This document shows positions 35,674 through 46,242 of a stretch of 64,000 bases of DNA, piece by piece; the stretch's first letter is position 1, and the number at the start of each line of letters is the position of its first letter. The notes under the pieces are model-generated. The model worked only from the letters and a program-made list of their open reading frames with translations, was not told the DNA's origin and did no database searches. The stretch is from Chimaeribacter californicus. GTDB taxonomy: Bacteria > Pseudomonadota > Gammaproteobacteria > Enterobacterales > Enterobacteriaceae. The translations under genes were made by a program, and so were the position numbers. The stretch is taken from assembly GCF_002858675.1 (NCBI RefSeq), contig NZ_PJZF01000002.1, positions 1 through 64,000 on the forward strand, written 5' to 3'.

Positions 35674-35703
35674 AAAAAAAGACGCGATGATCGCGTCTTT
35701 TTT
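35674..35703. terminator. Bidirectional corB/luxS terminator
   Basis: AAAAAAAGACGCGAT/ATCGCGTCTTTTTT between convergent genes, T runs in both directions. Confidence 0.93.
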
Positions 35704-35723
35704 GTCACTGCAGCCAGCTGAAA

Positions 35724-36239
35724 CTAGATGTGCAACTCGTGCAGTTTCTCTTTCGGCAGGGCCAGATCATCATTACGGTTAACCACCACATCGTGGTCCA
35801 GGATATGACGCGCGATCTCCTGCGCTTCTTCCAGGGAGTGCATCTGGTAAGTGCCGCACTGATACTCGTTCAGCTCCGGAATGGTACGCTGATCAGTGAC
35901 TTTCAGCACATCTGCCATGGCCGCTTTCCAGGCATCTGCTACACGCTGTTCTTCCGGCGTGCCGATCAGACTCATGTAAAAACCGGTGCGGCAACCCATC
36001 GGTGAAATATCGATAATCTCTACACCGTCACCGTTCAGGTGATTGCGCATGAAGCCGGCGAACAGATGCTCCAGCGTATGGATACCGCGCTCCGGCATCA
36101 CTTCCAGATTCGGCCGGCAGAAACGCAGATCAAACACGGTAATGGTATCGCCGTGCGGAGTATGCATCGTTTTCGCGACACGAACAGCAGGGGCGGCCAT
36201 CCGGGTATGATCTACAGTAAAGCTATCCAACAGTGGCAT
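35724..36239 (-). CDS. luxS: S-ribosylhomocysteine lyase LuxS (AI-2 synthesis)
   Basis: 171 residues, the enterobacterial length. Cleaves S-ribosylhomocysteine to homocysteine and DPD, the precursor of autoinducer-2. Metal ligands His54 and His58 (HTLEH) and Cys128 (QCGT), catalytic Cys83 ([10 protein letters not shown]). Ribosome binding site GGAGGAGGTGA is strong. The MicA sRNA lies divergently just upstream. Confidence 0.98.
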   Translation of the reverse strand: MPLLDSFTVDHTRMAAPAVRVAKTMHTPHGDTITVFDLRFCRPNLEVMPERGIHTLEHLFAGFMRNHLNGDGVEIIDISPMGCRTGFYMSLIGTPEEQRVADAWKAAMADVLKVTDQRTIPELNEYQCGTYQMHSLEEAQEIARHILDHDVVVNRNDDLALPKEKLHELHI

Positions 36240-36282
36240 CGTGTCACCTCCTCCAAGAAAAAAGATATTTTTAGCGAACTCA

Positions 36283-36312
36283 GGAAACCTTTTCGCATCG
36301 GGCGGGTCTTAA
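36283..36312 (+). promoter_or_regulatory. sigma-E-type promoter of micA
   Basis: GGAAACC-like -35 (36283-36290) and GGTCTTAA -10 (36305-36312) 6 bp before the MicA 5' end. Matches the arrangement at E. coli micA, which is strictly sigma-E dependent. Confidence 0.7.
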
Positions 36313-36317
36313 TTAGT

Positions 36318-36392
36318 GAAAGACGCGCATTTGTTATCATCATCTCTGTTATCAGCGATGTATATTTGGCCACAGTGACTGTGGCCTTTTTC
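36318..36392 (+). ncRNA. micA: MicA small RNA
   Basis: About 75 nt beginning GAAAGACGCGCATTTGTTAT, which equals the 5' seed of E. coli MicA that base-pairs with the ompA leader, then a variable central hairpin and a terminator GGCCACAGTGACTGTGGCC plus T5. Position between luxS and gshA is the same as in E. coli. MicA is Hfq-dependent and lowers OmpA and other porins under envelope stress. Confidence 0.93.
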
Positions 36393-36394
36393 TT

Positions 36395-37960
36395 TTAGTC
36401 TCCGGCATTTACCTTAGTCAGAAACTCATCAAAGCTTAACGTGTCCGCAGCTTCCAGTGCTTCCTGCCGCTGGCGTGAGGCTTGCTGTTCTGCTGAAAGC
36501 TGATCGTCCGTGAGAATCTCTAAAGGCTCTTCACTCAACATCTGACGATACTGTTCAGCCAGTGCCAGCCCAACCCCTTTCAGACCATTCTCTTTCATAG
36601 CCTGCAATATTCGGGCGGAATATGTCAAATCAGGATCATCAAATGACGCCACCAGCTCATCACAGGTTCCCTGATACTGGCGATCGCCATTGACCTTATC
36701 CAGCACTTCGGCCACACGGCGTAAATCGGCGAACAGCGTTTTACCGACGTTAACCAGCGGTTCATGCGACTCTTCACAACCGATACCGATCGTCTGGCCC
36801 GGCTTGCGCCCTTCCAGGATCACCCGATTCCAGTTCTTACGGGTGCACAACAGTTCATCACTGCTCATTTCCGGCGCATCCGCCAGCGCACACCAGATCA
36901 GGAACAGATCCAGGAAACGGGCCTGGGTGATATCCACCCCAACCGGAGAGAACGGGTTGATGTCCAGCGAGCGGACTTCGATATACTCAATGCCGCCACG
37001 CATCAGCGCATCAGACGGCGTTTCGCCCCGGCGGGTCACCCGCTTCGGACGAATCGGCGCATAAAGCTCGTTCTCAATCTGCAGCACATTGGTGTTAAGT
37101 TGCAGATAACGGCCGTCACGTTTTATTCCCAGTGCGGCATATTCTTCAGAAGGCGTACGAATTGCTTTCTTCAGGCCTGCCACATAGGTGTTAAGATCGT
37201 TGAAGGTAATGCCCAGATTGCTCTGAGATTTATTGGTATAACCCAAATCACTCAGACGCAATGAGGTGGCATAAGGCAGGTAACACATGCCTTTTTCATC
37301 ACGCTCAAAAGGCAGCGCACTCTCACGCCCTTTCAGGAACGAAGAGCAGATAGCCGGCGACGCCCCAAACAGGTAAGGGATGACCCAGCCAAAACGGTAA
37401 TAGTTACGGATCAGGCTGAAATAACCTGCTGAGATGGCTTCTTTGCCGCTTTCCGCATCTTTTACGCCTAACCGCGCCTGCCAGAACGAGAGCGGCAGCG
37501 AGAAGTTATAATGGACGCCGGAGATGATTTGCATCAGGGCGCCATAGCGGTTTTTCAGCCCCTCGCGGTACAGGGTTTTCATCTGCCCGATATTCGAGGT
37601 ACCGTATTGCGCCAGCTCTATCTCCTGCTCATCATCGACGAAACAGGGCATGCTCAGCGGCCACATCCGCTCTTCGCCTAACGTGCGGGCGGTATGCCGG
37701 TGAATATCACGCAGGAACGTCAGCAGATGATCGATGTCACCATCCACCGGCGTGATAAATTCTAACAGCGTTTCCGCAAAGTCTGTGGTGATCCACTCAT
37801 GCGTTAATGCGGCCCCCAGGGACTCAGGATGCCCGGTTTTAGCCAGTGATCCATCTGCATTTACCCGCAGTGTTTCACGTTCAATACCACGGCGAATGCC
37901 TTTAATTGCCTGAGGATGCGCTTCCAGCCATGAAAGTGCTTTGGATACGTCCGGGATCAA
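36395..37960 (-). CDS. gshA: Glutamate-cysteine ligase GshA
   Basis: 521 residues, first enzyme of glutathione synthesis. Colinear with E. coli GshA ([57 protein letters not shown]). Starts with TTG, as in E. coli, with GGGAGGT upstream; a rare start codon probably limits its translation. Ends 3 bp from the micA terminator. Confidence 0.98.
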   Translation of the reverse strand: MIPDVSKALSWLEAHPQAIKGIRRGIERETLRVNADGSLAKTGHPESLGAALTHEWITTDFAETLLEFITPVDGDIDHLLTFLRDIHRHTARTLGEERMWPLSMPCFVDDEQEIELAQYGTSNIGQMKTLYREGLKNRYGALMQIISGVHYNFSLPLSFWQARLGVKDAESGKEAISAGYFSLIRNYYRFGWVIPYLFGASPAICSSFLKGRESALPFERDEKGMCYLPYATSLRLSDLGYTNKSQSNLGITFNDLNTYVAGLKKAIRTPSEEYAALGIKRDGRYLQLNTNVLQIENELYAPIRPKRVTRRGETPSDALMRGGIEYIEVRSLDINPFSPVGVDITQARFLDLFLIWCALADAPEMSSDELLCTRKNWNRVILEGRKPGQTIGIGCEESHEPLVNVGKTLFADLRRVAEVLDKVNGDRQYQGTCDELVASFDDPDLTYSARILQAMKENGLKGVGLALAEQYRQMLSEEPLEILTDDQLSAEQQASRQRQEALEAADTLSFDEFLTKVNAGD

Positions 37961-38033
37961 ATCGACCTCCCGCTCTCAAAAAACGATAACGTGTAAGCAG
38001 AGTAGCCAGGTTGCCCCAGACTGTTTGTTCTGT

Positions 38034-38462
38034 TTAATGCCACCAGGACAACCCCTGTAAAGTCAGATAAGCCAACACAAGATAACGGATGCCCTTGCCC
38101 AGGCAGACACATACCGTCACCGGCAGCCAGGGCATACGCAGCCAACCTGCAAACACACATAACACATCGCCGACTACAGGCACCCAGCTGAGCAGCAGCG
38201 CAGCAGGCCCAAAGCGGGTCAGCCAGCCGAGGGCGAGCTTATGCCCCCGCGGGGCTGACATCGCCGGTAGAAAGCGTCCTATTACCACATTCGTCAAGCC
38301 GCCCAGGGTGTTGCCTGCCGTTGCAGACACCACCAATGCTGCCGGTGCGGTATCGCCGGCAGTTAATAATGCGACCAACAGAATTTCTGAATTTCCCGGC
38401 AACAACGTCGCACTGAGAAAACTGCTGCCAAATAATGATGCAACAGCCAGCGTGTCACTCAC
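38034..38462 (-). CDS. yqaA: Inner-membrane DedA-like protein YqaA
   Basis: 142 residues with four hydrophobic segments; SNARE-associated/DedA-like small family. FLSATLLPGNSEILLVALL and GNTLGGLTNVVIGR are conserved. Overlaps the end of yqaB by 4 bp, so the pair is coupled, as in E. coli. The biochemical role is unknown (perhaps lipid transport by family analogy). Confidence 0.93.
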   Translation of the reverse strand: MSDTLAVASLFGSSFLSATLLPGNSEILLVALLTAGDTAPAALVVSATAGNTLGGLTNVVIGRFLPAMSAPRGHKLALGWLTRFGPAALLLSWVPVVGDVLCVFAGWLRMPWLPVTVCVCLGKGIRYLVLAYLTLQGLSWWH

Positions 38463-39025
38463 AACGTGCGCACATCGACATACGCCATATTGGCCCGCTT
38501 TGCCGCTTCAATGCCGAAATCCGCATCTTCAAAGACCACACACTTCTCAGCGGGAACGCCCATTAACTCGGCACAGCGCAAAAAGGTATCCGGCGCGGGC
38601 TTATGGTGGCTGACGTCATTGGCTCCGACAATCGCCTGAAAACAGTGCCGCAGCCCAAGATGCCGTAACAGAGCATCGGCCATGCTGTGTTCGCTGCCGG
38701 TTCCCACCGCCATCGGGCGGCGGCCATGATAGGCTTTGACGACCTCAATCAACGGCAGCGGCCGGACACTGTCAAACAGCATCTCTTTCACGGCAGCGGT
38801 TTTCTCAGCAGCCAACTGATGAGCATCCAGGTTGGCATGATGTGCATCAATAATTGCCTGGGCAACCCGCCAGGTTGGTGAGCCATTCAGTGCCGTCAGG
38901 ACGTCTGCGTCATAGTGCATGCCATACTTCATCAGCACATGGTGCCAGGCCTTGCGGTGAGTCGGTTCGGTATCCAATATGGTGCCATCCATATCGAATA
39001 TCAGTCCTTCGTAACGATCGTACAT
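38459..39025 (-). CDS. yqaB: Fructose-1-phosphate / 6-phosphogluconate phosphatase YqaB (HAD)
   Basis: 188 residues, HAD-superfamily class IA phosphatase. Motif I DMDGTILDTEPTH with nucleophile and acid/base Asp, motif II VGTGSE, motif III Lys in HHKPAPDTF, motif IV VFEDADFG. Start at MYDRYEGLIF as in E. coli, with GGAG upstream. Confidence 0.95.
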   Translation of the reverse strand: MYDRYEGLIFDMDGTILDTEPTHRKAWHHVLMKYGMHYDADVLTALNGSPTWRVAQAIIDAHHANLDAHQLAAEKTAAVKEMLFDSVRPLPLIEVVKAYHGRRPMAVGTGSEHSMADALLRHLGLRHCFQAIVGANDVSHHKPAPDTFLRCAELMGVPAEKCVVFEDADFGIEAAKRANMAYVDVRTL

Positions 39026-39518
39026 CGTGTACTCCGCATTCACTGAAAAAGAGAAAAACTACTTTAGCGTAAAGTCTTTTGAATGTCGCATGTTGGTTAA
39101 TTGGTGATAACGAAGTGGCACAGACAATCAATCAGCTGCAAAACCGTATACGTAAAAAATTCCCTATAAAACATAAATCAACTTAATAATCCGTTAAAAA
39201 CTGGTGGTTAAATCACCGGTTAACACAATGAATTTTCGGAATAAACAGAATGGACATCGTATTAAGTGAACAAGGAGAGGAAAGGCAAAAACCGGGGCAG
39301 AAAATAGGGAATAAAAGACGTAAGCAGATGAAAAAAGAAAATCTGTTCTTATCAGGAAGAAATGCACGGGGAGAATAGTTCACCGTATACCCGCGAAACT
39401 TGAGACAGCGAAAAGCGTGGTGTTACGCGTTGCCTGGGGTAAATACAGTGATGCACGACATTAGAGGCGCGTTAAGGAATCGCAGTGTTTGGGTAATCAC
39501 AAGGGGGATAGTAAAAGA
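39026..39518. other. AT-rich intergenic region between yqaB and the tRNA cluster
   Basis: About 490 bp. A 42-codon frame at 39250-39378 has no homology or clear signal and is not called. A weak hairpin with T4 on the minus strand (about 39412-39430) might end the tRNA transcript. Nothing else recognised. Confidence 0.4.
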
Positions 39519-39595
39519 TGGTGCATCCAGGAGGATTCGAACCTCCGACCGCTCGGTTCGTAGCCGAGTACTCTATCCAGCTGAGCTATGGATGC
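39519..39595 (-). tRNA. tRNA-Arg(ACG)
   Basis: 77 nt including encoded CCA; anticodon ACG (read as ICG for CGU/CGC/CGA) in GGCTACGAACC. One of three identical copies. Corresponds to the E. coli argQZYV cluster. Confidence 0.97.
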
Positions 39596-39655
39596 ATTGG
39601 TAGTTTTTTACTGCGTACTCTCCCGGAAGGTAAGCCTGTCCGTGAAAATAGAAGA

Positions 39656-39732
39656 TGGTGCATCCAGGAGGATTCGAACCTCCGACCGCTCGGTTCGTAG
39701 CCGAGTACTCTATCCAGCTGAGCTATGGATGC
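39656..39732 (-). tRNA. tRNA-Arg(ACG)
   Basis: 77 nt with CCA, identical to its two neighbours; 60-bp spacer from the downstream copy. Confidence 0.97.
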
Positions 39733-39834
39733 AACGGAATGACTTCTTGTTACTGCTGTTGTTACTGCTTGCCTTATTACGGGCGGGTATGGTGTTGCTA
39801 CGACCACATTCACATATCCATACTGCAAAAAGTA

Positions 39835-39911
39835 TGGTGCATCCAGGAGGATTCGAACCTCCGACCGCTCGGTTCGTAGCCGAGTACTCTATCCAGCTGA
39901 GCTATGGATGC
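39835..39911 (-). tRNA. tRNA-Arg(ACG)
   Basis: 77 nt with CCA, identical to the other two; 102-bp spacer to the next copy, 6 bp from tRNA-Ser. Confidence 0.97.
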
Positions 39912-39917
39912 ATTAAA

Positions 39918-40010
39918 TGGCGGTGAGGGAGGGATTCGAACCCTCGATGCAGCTTTTGACCGCATACTCCCTTAGCAGGGGAGCGCCTTCAGCCTCTCGG
40001 CCACCTCACC
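39918..40010 (-). tRNA. serV: tRNA-Ser(GCT)
   Basis: 93 nt with long variable arm and CCA; anticodon GCT reading AGC/AGU. First gene of the tRNA operon, as serV in E. coli. Confidence 0.97.
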
Positions 40011-40072
40011 TTACGCCTCTTGCGAGTGCGCTGATTTACTTTTTGAAAGCTCATCGTCGCTGCGTGGCGCAC

Positions 40073-40100
40073 ATATTACTTTCCCGGGTTTATAAGTCAA
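40073..40100 (-). promoter_or_regulatory. Promoter of the tRNA operon
   Basis: On the minus strand TTGACT (40095-40100), 16-bp spacer, TAATAT (40073-40078) and a GC-rich discriminator, like stringently controlled stable-RNA promoters. Confidence 0.8.
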
Positions 40101-40282
40101 ACCCTTTTTTTTCATCTCATGCGTGTTTGAACAATTCACGCGCAATATGGGTGGTTTGACGCCAAAATGGTTTTTTTATCAACGCAAAAAGCAGGACAAC
40201 ATGGAAATATCACGGGGATGCAGAAAGGAAAAACAGCGAAGAAAAGGAGATATAGTGAGGAGAAAGGGGAAGAAATATGATT

Positions 40283-40308
40283 GGCGCCTCGCTTCCCGCG
40301 AGACGCCG
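40283..40308 (-). terminator. Hairpin after csrA
   Basis: GGCG-x-CTCGC/GCGAG-x-CGCC stem 7 bp past the csrA stop. No clear T tract on the minus strand, so termination may be weak. Confidence 0.5.
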
Positions 40309-40314
40309 GTCAAT

Positions 40315-40500
40315 TTAGTAGGTCGTTTGCTGGGACTTTTCAGCTTGAATGCGTTGGTAGATTTCTTCGCGATGGACAGAAACCTCTTTCGGGGCGTTGA
40401 CACCAATACGTACCTGGTTACCTTTCACCCCTAATACAGTGACAGTCACCTCATCGCCAATCATGAGGGTTTCACCAACTCGACGAGTCAGAATAAGCAT
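40315..40500 (-). CDS. csrA: Carbon storage regulator CsrA
   Basis: 61 residues, identical in length to E. coli CsrA. Homodimeric RNA-binding protein that blocks ribosome access at GGA motifs. RNA-contact residues near Leu4 and Arg44 are conserved ([19 protein letters not shown]). Its own SD (AAGGAGCAAAGA) contains a GGA, consistent with autoregulation. Located between alaS and serV as in E. coli. Confidence 0.98.
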   Translation of the reverse strand: MLILTRRVGETLMIGDEVTVTVLGVKGNQVRIGVNAPKEVSVHREEIYQRIQAEKSQQTTY

Positions 40501-40696
40501 TCTTTGCTCCTTGAAAGATTGTAAGAGTCGGGTCTCTCAGTTTCCCCGCCATTATCCATCATATACTGTGAAAACGTAAACTATGCCACTTACATTAACT
40601 GTAAGGTAATCATAGGATCAACGTTAACTCTTTCCAGTTTAGCCGAATTCGGCGGCTTTGTGGCATTTGCCGCCCCGCTTCCCGGCCCTTACAAAC

Positions 40697-40734
40697 AAAA
40701 AACGCCATAACACACAAGGCGTTATGGCGTATCA
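40697..40734 (-). terminator. alaS terminator
   Basis: 10-bp stem ACGCCATAAC/GTTATGGCGT followed on the minus strand by T6, 25 bp after the alaS stop. Confidence 0.88.
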
Positions 40735-40756
40735 ACAGGTTTGAATTATTTCAAAC

Positions 40757-43384
40757 TTATAATTTATCTTCGACCCAGGCGGTAACGCTTTCCAGCGCCC
40801 CCGGCAGGGCTGCCGCATCGCTGCCGCCAGCCTGTGCCATATCCGGGCGACCGCCGCCCTTGCCGCCAACCTGCTGAGCAATATAGCCAATCAGCTCGCC
40901 GGCTTTGACTCGGTCAGTCAGGTCTTTGGTCACCCCTGCAATCAGGCTGACTTTCCCTTCTGCGGTGGTCGCCAGCACAATAATGGCGGAGCCCAACTGG
41001 TTTTTGAGGTCATCAACCATGGTGCGGAGCATTTTCGGTTCCACATTATCCAGCTGGCTGACCAGCAACGACGTGCCTTTCACCTGCTGCGCGCGTGAAG
41101 AGAGTGACGCACTCTCCTGTGCGGCCTGCTGGTCTTTCAGTTGCTGCAACTCTTTCTCTAACTGACGTGAACGCTCGATCAGGCCACGAATCTTGTCAGA
41201 GACGCTGTTAGCGTCACCCTTTACCAGATGAGAAATGCTCTGCAGCAGGTCAGTTTCCTGATGGAGTGTGGCAATTGCCCCCTCCCCTGTCACCGCCTCA
41301 ATACGACGGATGCCGGCAGCCGTGCCGGATTCGCTCTGAATGCGGAACAGGCCGATGTCACCGGTGCGGCTGGCGTGCGTCCCGCCACACAACTCGGTGG
41401 AGAAATCCCCCATCCGCAATACGCGCACGTTGTCTTCATACTTCTCACCAAACAGCGCCATCGCACCGGCTGCTTTCGCCTCTTCCAACGCCATAACGTT
41501 GGTTTCAACCGGCAGATTGCGACGTATCTGGGCATTAACGATATCTTCCACCGCACGGATCTCGGCAGGTTTCATCGCTTCAAAATGGGAGAAGTCAAAA
41601 CGCAGGTATTTATCATTAACCAGCGAGCCTTTCTGCGCCACGTGATCGCCCAGCACCTGACGCAATGCTGCATGCAGTAAGTGGGTGGCAGAGTGGTTCA
41701 GACGAATACGGTTACGGCGCGCGACATCAACCCGGGCATCCACCCCGTCATTCACCTGCAAGGTACCCTGGCTGAGCACGCCCTGGTGGCCGATCGCCTG
41801 CCCATATTTCTGGGTATCGATCACATCAAACTGAGCAATGGCCGTGCGCAGTTGACCTTTGTCACCCACCTGGCCACCGGATTCGGCATAGAACGGCGTC
41901 TCATCCAGTACTACCACGGCATTTTCACCGGCGTTAATGCTGTCTACCGGCTGGCCATCACGATACAGCGCTACCACTTTGGCCTGCAGATCCAACTGGT
42001 CATAGCCCAGGAACTGCGTGCTGCCATCCACACGGATCAGGCTGTTATAGTCGGCGCCAAAACCACTCGACTCACGCGCACGGCGGCGTTGCTGCTCCAT
42101 CGCCTGATTGAAGCCCTCTTCATCTACCTTCAGGTTACGCTCGCGGCAGACGTCGGCCGTCAGATCAAGCGGGAACCCGTAGGTGTCATACAGGCGGAAA
42201 GCTGTCTCACCGTCAAGCGTATCGCCTTTCAGGTTAGCCAGCACATCATCCAGCAGCGCCAGGCCACGCTCCAGCGTACGGGCAAACTGCTCTTCTTCCG
42301 TTTTCAGCACCTGCTCAACCAGCGCCTGCTGGCGTTGCAACTCTTCCGCTGCCGGGCCCATCACCTCAATCAGCGGTGCCACCAGCTTATAGAAGAAGGT
42401 CTCTTTCGCGCCCAGCATATTGCCGTGACGGATAGCGCGGCGAATGATCCGGCGCAGCACATAGCCGCGGTTCTCGTTAGACGGAATCACGCCATCAGAG
42501 ATGAGGAAAGCACAGGAACGGATATGGTCAGCAATAACGCGCAGGGATTTGTTGTCCAGATCCGTTGCGCCGGTCACGTTTGCTACCGAGCTAATCAGTT
42601 TTTTGAACAGGTCGATCTCGTAGTTGGAGTTCACATGCTGCAGAACGGCCGCAATACGCTCCAGACCCATACCGGTGTCCACTGACGGTTTCGGCAGAGG
42701 CTGCATGGTGCCGTCAGATTGACGGTTGAACTGCATGAACACGATATTCCAGATCTCAATATAGCGGTCGCCATCCTCTTCCGGGCTGCCCGGCGGGCCA
42801 CCCCAGATGTGATCGCCATGATCGTAGAAGATCTCAGTGCACGGGCCGCACGGGCCGGTATCACCCATTTGCCAGAAGTTGTCAGAGGCATAGGCACTGC
42901 CTTTGTTATCACCAATGCGGATGATACGTTCCTGAGGAATACCGACTTCTTTCAGCCAGATGTCATAGGCTTCGTCATCGGTTTCATACACGGTCACCCA
43001 CAGCTTCTCTTTCGGCAGGGCAAACCAGTTTTCACCGGTCAGCAGCTCCCAGGCATACTGAATCGCATCATGCTTGAAGTAGTCGCCAAAGCTGAAGTTA
43101 CCCAGCATTTCAAAGAAAGTATGGTGACGGGCGGTGTACCCGACGTTTTCGAGGTCATTGTGCTTGCCGCCCGCACGGACGCAGCGCTGTGAGGTCGTGG
43201 CGCGTGAATAGGCACGCTTGTCCAGGCCAAGGAAAACATCCTTGAATTGGTTCATCCCGGCATTGGTAAACAGCAATGTCGGGTCGTTATTGGGAACCAA
43301 AGAGCTGCTTGATACAACCTGGTGTCCCTTGCTCTGGAAAAAATCGAGAAACGCTTGACGGATCTCAGCGGTGCTCTTGCTCAT
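40757..43384 (-). CDS. alaS: Alanyl-tRNA synthetase
   Basis: 875 residues. Class II synthetase with N-terminal catalytic core (motif 2 around [23 protein letters not shown]), editing domain with zinc-site residues in [12 protein letters not shown] and [10 protein letters not shown], and C-terminal C-Ala dimerisation domain (about 700-875; [15 protein letters not shown]). E. coli AlaS is 876 residues. Confidence 0.98.
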   Translation of the reverse strand: MSKSTAEIRQAFLDFFQSKGHQVVSSSSLVPNNDPTLLFTNAGMNQFKDVFLGLDKRAYSRATTSQRCVRAGGKHNDLENVGYTARHHTFFEMLGNFSFGDYFKHDAIQYAWELLTGENWFALPKEKLWVTVYETDDEAYDIWLKEVGIPQERIIRIGDNKGSAYASDNFWQMGDTGPCGPCTEIFYDHGDHIWGGPPGSPEEDGDRYIEIWNIVFMQFNRQSDGTMQPLPKPSVDTGMGLERIAAVLQHVNSNYEIDLFKKLISSVANVTGATDLDNKSLRVIADHIRSCAFLISDGVIPSNENRGYVLRRIIRRAIRHGNMLGAKETFFYKLVAPLIEVMGPAAEELQRQQALVEQVLKTEEEQFARTLERGLALLDDVLANLKGDTLDGETAFRLYDTYGFPLDLTADVCRERNLKVDEEGFNQAMEQQRRRARESSGFGADYNSLIRVDGSTQFLGYDQLDLQAKVVALYRDGQPVDSINAGENAVVVLDETPFYAESGGQVGDKGQLRTAIAQFDVIDTQKYGQAIGHQGVLSQGTLQVNDGVDARVDVARRNRIRLNHSATHLLHAALRQVLGDHVAQKGSLVNDKYLRFDFSHFEAMKPAEIRAVEDIVNAQIRRNLPVETNVMALEEAKAAGAMALFGEKYEDNVRVLRMGDFSTELCGGTHASRTGDIGLFRIQSESGTAAGIRRIEAVTGEGAIATLHQETDLLQSISHLVKGDANSVSDKIRGLIERSRQLEKELQQLKDQQAAQESASLSSRAQQVKGTSLLVSQLDNVEPKMLRTMVDDLKNQLGSAIIVLATTAEGKVSLIAGVTKDLTDRVKAGELIGYIAQQVGGKGGGRPDMAQAGGSDAAALPGALESVTAWVEDKL

Positions 43385-43519
43385 AAATGTCCCGGAATCA
43401 GGCTAAAAGAACAGCCCGTAAGCAGTATGCTCAGCATCCTGATGCCGGCGCACCGCTTACGAACAAAAAGTGGGAATAAGATAAAATTTCTTCAGGGGGA
43501 AGTAAAATCCAGTATGCGC

Positions 43520-44116
43520 TCATTCATCAAAATCGCGATAAATTGACTGTATCTCTTCCTGAAAGAAGCCCCGGTACTGCAGAAAGCGCTGCACTTTGGC
43601 TTTTTCTTTCCACTCCGTCGGCAACTGCTCCCCAAACTTGCGCTCCGCCAGATCGCGAGCCTGCCGGCACCAGTCCACTTCCGTCTCTTCAAAGCCGGTA
43701 TTGATTATCTCTTTTGCCACGCCTTTTTGCGTAAGCTCGGAGCGGATGCGCTGGGGGCCATATCCTTTACGGCTGCGGCTGTTGATATAGCTTTGCGTAA
43801 AACGGGCATCGTCCAGATAGTGGTGCTCCAGGCAATACAGGATAATTTTCTCAACCAACTGAGGATCGATCTCCTCTGGCTGATACGGCACGGGAGCCGG
43901 GGCTGGAGGCGTCTCTGAGGTTTCATCACTACGGTGTGAGGAACGGCGTGAAAAAGAGGCGCTGCGGCGGGCCGCCATCACCGGCGGGGTTTCCAGTTTG
44001 CGGCGCAGTTCAGTTTCGCTGTGATCACGCTGGGAAAGCAGGCGCATCGCCCGGGCAAGCAGGGTATTGAGTTGCTCTTTCTCGGTGCGCACAGGTTGGG
44101 AGGGATCATGGCTCAT
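43520..44116 (-). CDS. recX: Recombination regulator RecX with extended linker
   Basis: 198 residues against 166 in E. coli. RecX binds RecA filaments and blocks their extension. First helical repeat (TLLARAMRLLSQRDHSETELRRKL) and the second and third (EIDPQLVEKIILYCLEHHYLDDARF ... SRSRKGYGPQRIRSELTQKG) are well conserved. Between them residues about 44-82 form a Ser/Arg then Pro/Ala-rich insert (SASFSRRSSHRSDETSETPP). Start at MSHDPS chosen because its SD spacing is better than that of the ATG 2 codons upstream. Confidence 0.92.
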   Translation of the reverse strand: MSHDPSQPVRTEKEQLNTLLARAMRLLSQRDHSETELRRKLETPPVMAARRSASFSRRSSHRSDETSETPPAPAPVPYQPEEIDPQLVEKIILYCLEHHYLDDARFTQSYINSRSRKGYGPQRIRSELTQKGVAKEIINTGFEETEVDWCRQARDLAERKFGEQLPTEWKEKAKVQRFLQYRGFFQEEIQSIYRDFDE

Positions 44117-44127
44117 CAGCATTCTCC

Positions 44128-44191
44128 TTCATAATATCGGGCCTTCATAATATCGGGCCTTCGTAATAGCAGGCTTTCGTAATAGCCGGAC
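44128..44191. repeat. 16-bp tandem repeat between recA and recX
   Basis: Four units: TTCATAATATCGGGCC twice exactly, then TTCGTAATAGCAGGCT and TTCGTAATAGCCGGAC. It lies directly upstream of recX and downstream of the recA terminator. Confidence 0.9.
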
Positions 44192-44230
44192 GGTCAGCCT
44201 ATTTTATGGAGCAGGTTGGCCGGACACATA

Positions 44231-44264
44231 AAAAAACAGCCAGAGTGTTTGCACACTCTGGCTG
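44231..44264 (-). terminator. recA terminator
   Basis: Stem CAGCCAGAGTG/CACTCTGGCTG with T6 on the minus strand, 22 bp past the recA stop. Readthrough would supply recX, as in E. coli. Confidence 0.9.
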
Positions 44265-44285
44265 GCTCAGCTCAGAAAGAATCGA

Positions 44286-45383
<1,098 letters not shown>

Positions 45384-45439
45384 TCACCCCGGGGCCGTCA
45401 CTGATTGTAATTTGGTATACTGGAAAACGAGATGAATTA

Positions 45440-45459
45440 TACTGTATACGCATACAGTA
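45440..45459 (-). promoter_or_regulatory. LexA box of recA
   Basis: TACTGT-N8-ACAGTA, 84 bp upstream of recA, joined to the -10 TATAAT on the minus strand. Nearly the same as the E. coli recA operator. Confidence 0.95.
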
Positions 45460-45467
45460 CCACAAGC

Positions 45468-45962
45468 TTATTTTTCCAGAAATTCATCAAGAAGGGTTTG
45501 CAGCGCGAAAACAGCGGCTTGCATCCTTACGGCTTCACGGTCACCGGAAAAGCACTGCTTTACCGCCAGCATCCGCCCATCTTCCGCAGCAATGCCGAAC
45601 CACACGGTGCCTACCGGTTTGACGTCAGTGCCGCCGCCCGGCCCGGCAATTCCGCTGATGGATACGGCATACTCTGCGCCCGCTGCTTTCAGGGCGCCGA
45701 ACGCCATTTCCCGCACCACCGCCTCACTGACTGCACCATGCGCCTGCAGGGTGGATTCCGCCACGCCCAGCATCTCATGTTTGGCGGCGTTGCTGTACGT
45801 GACAAAGCCACGGTCAAACCAGGCGGAACTGCCGGCGATATCCGTGATGGCCTTGGCCACCAGCCCGCCGGTGCAGGACTCCGCACAGGTTACCCAGGCT
45901 GACGCCGCCTGAAGGCGCTCACCCAGGCGCACGCTCAGGGCATGCAGGTTTTTTTCACTCAT
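45468..45962 (-). CDS. pncC: Nicotinamide-nucleotide amidase PncC
   Basis: 164 residues, stand-alone CinA C-terminal domain. Hydrolyses NMN to nicotinate mononucleotide for NAD salvage. Family motifs [27 protein letters not shown], and [21 protein letters not shown] are complete. ATG start preferred over the GTG one codon upstream. Divergent from mutS. Confidence 0.95.
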   Translation of the reverse strand: MSEKNLHALSVRLGERLQAASAWVTCAESCTGGLVAKAITDIAGSSAWFDRGFVTYSNAAKHEMLGVAESTLQAHGAVSEAVVREMAFGALKAAGAEYAVSISGIAGPGGGTDVKPVGTVWFGIAAEDGRMLAVKQCFSGDREAVRMQAAVFALQTLLDEFLEK

Positions 45963-46209
45963 CACATATCCTGTCTGTGAAGAAGGTAAGTGGGTCCAAT
46001 GTTAGCACTTCTCAAGGGAAGCATGAGCGATCCTGCACTATTTTGCGAGACATGCCGAAGGACCGGAGAAAAAGGCCGGGGATTGGTGCGGATGCGTTTT
46101 CAACCTCTGGGCCACCTGTTAACATCACGCCTATTCTGAGCAAGGCCGGCCGTGTACGGCCCTTCCATTCTCAGGCTGCGGCAGCGCCTTGCAGCTTGTC
46201 CCAACCTAT

Positions 46210-46242
46210 TTGCAGTGAAAACTATATTGCAGTGAAAACTAT
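46210..46242. repeat. Direct repeat ending at the mutS start codon
   Basis: Two copies of TTGCAGTGAAAACTAT with period 17; the second ends inside the mutS ATG. No Shine-Dalgarno sequence lies in front of the start. Confidence 0.85.

Noticed and set aside
39250-39378. 42-codon ORF between yqaB and the tRNA genes
   Set aside because: Lys/Arg/Glu-rich, no recognised family, AT-rich intergenic background; no evidence beyond openness.
39519-40010. Regularly spaced identical 77-bp repeats that might look like a CRISPR
   Set aside because: They fold as tRNA-Arg genes with CCA ends, spacers are unequal and the next unit is tRNA-Ser.
45977-46240. 88-codon N-terminal extension of MutS
   Set aside because: Residues are not like any MutS N-terminus; the family start aligns with the ATG at 46241.
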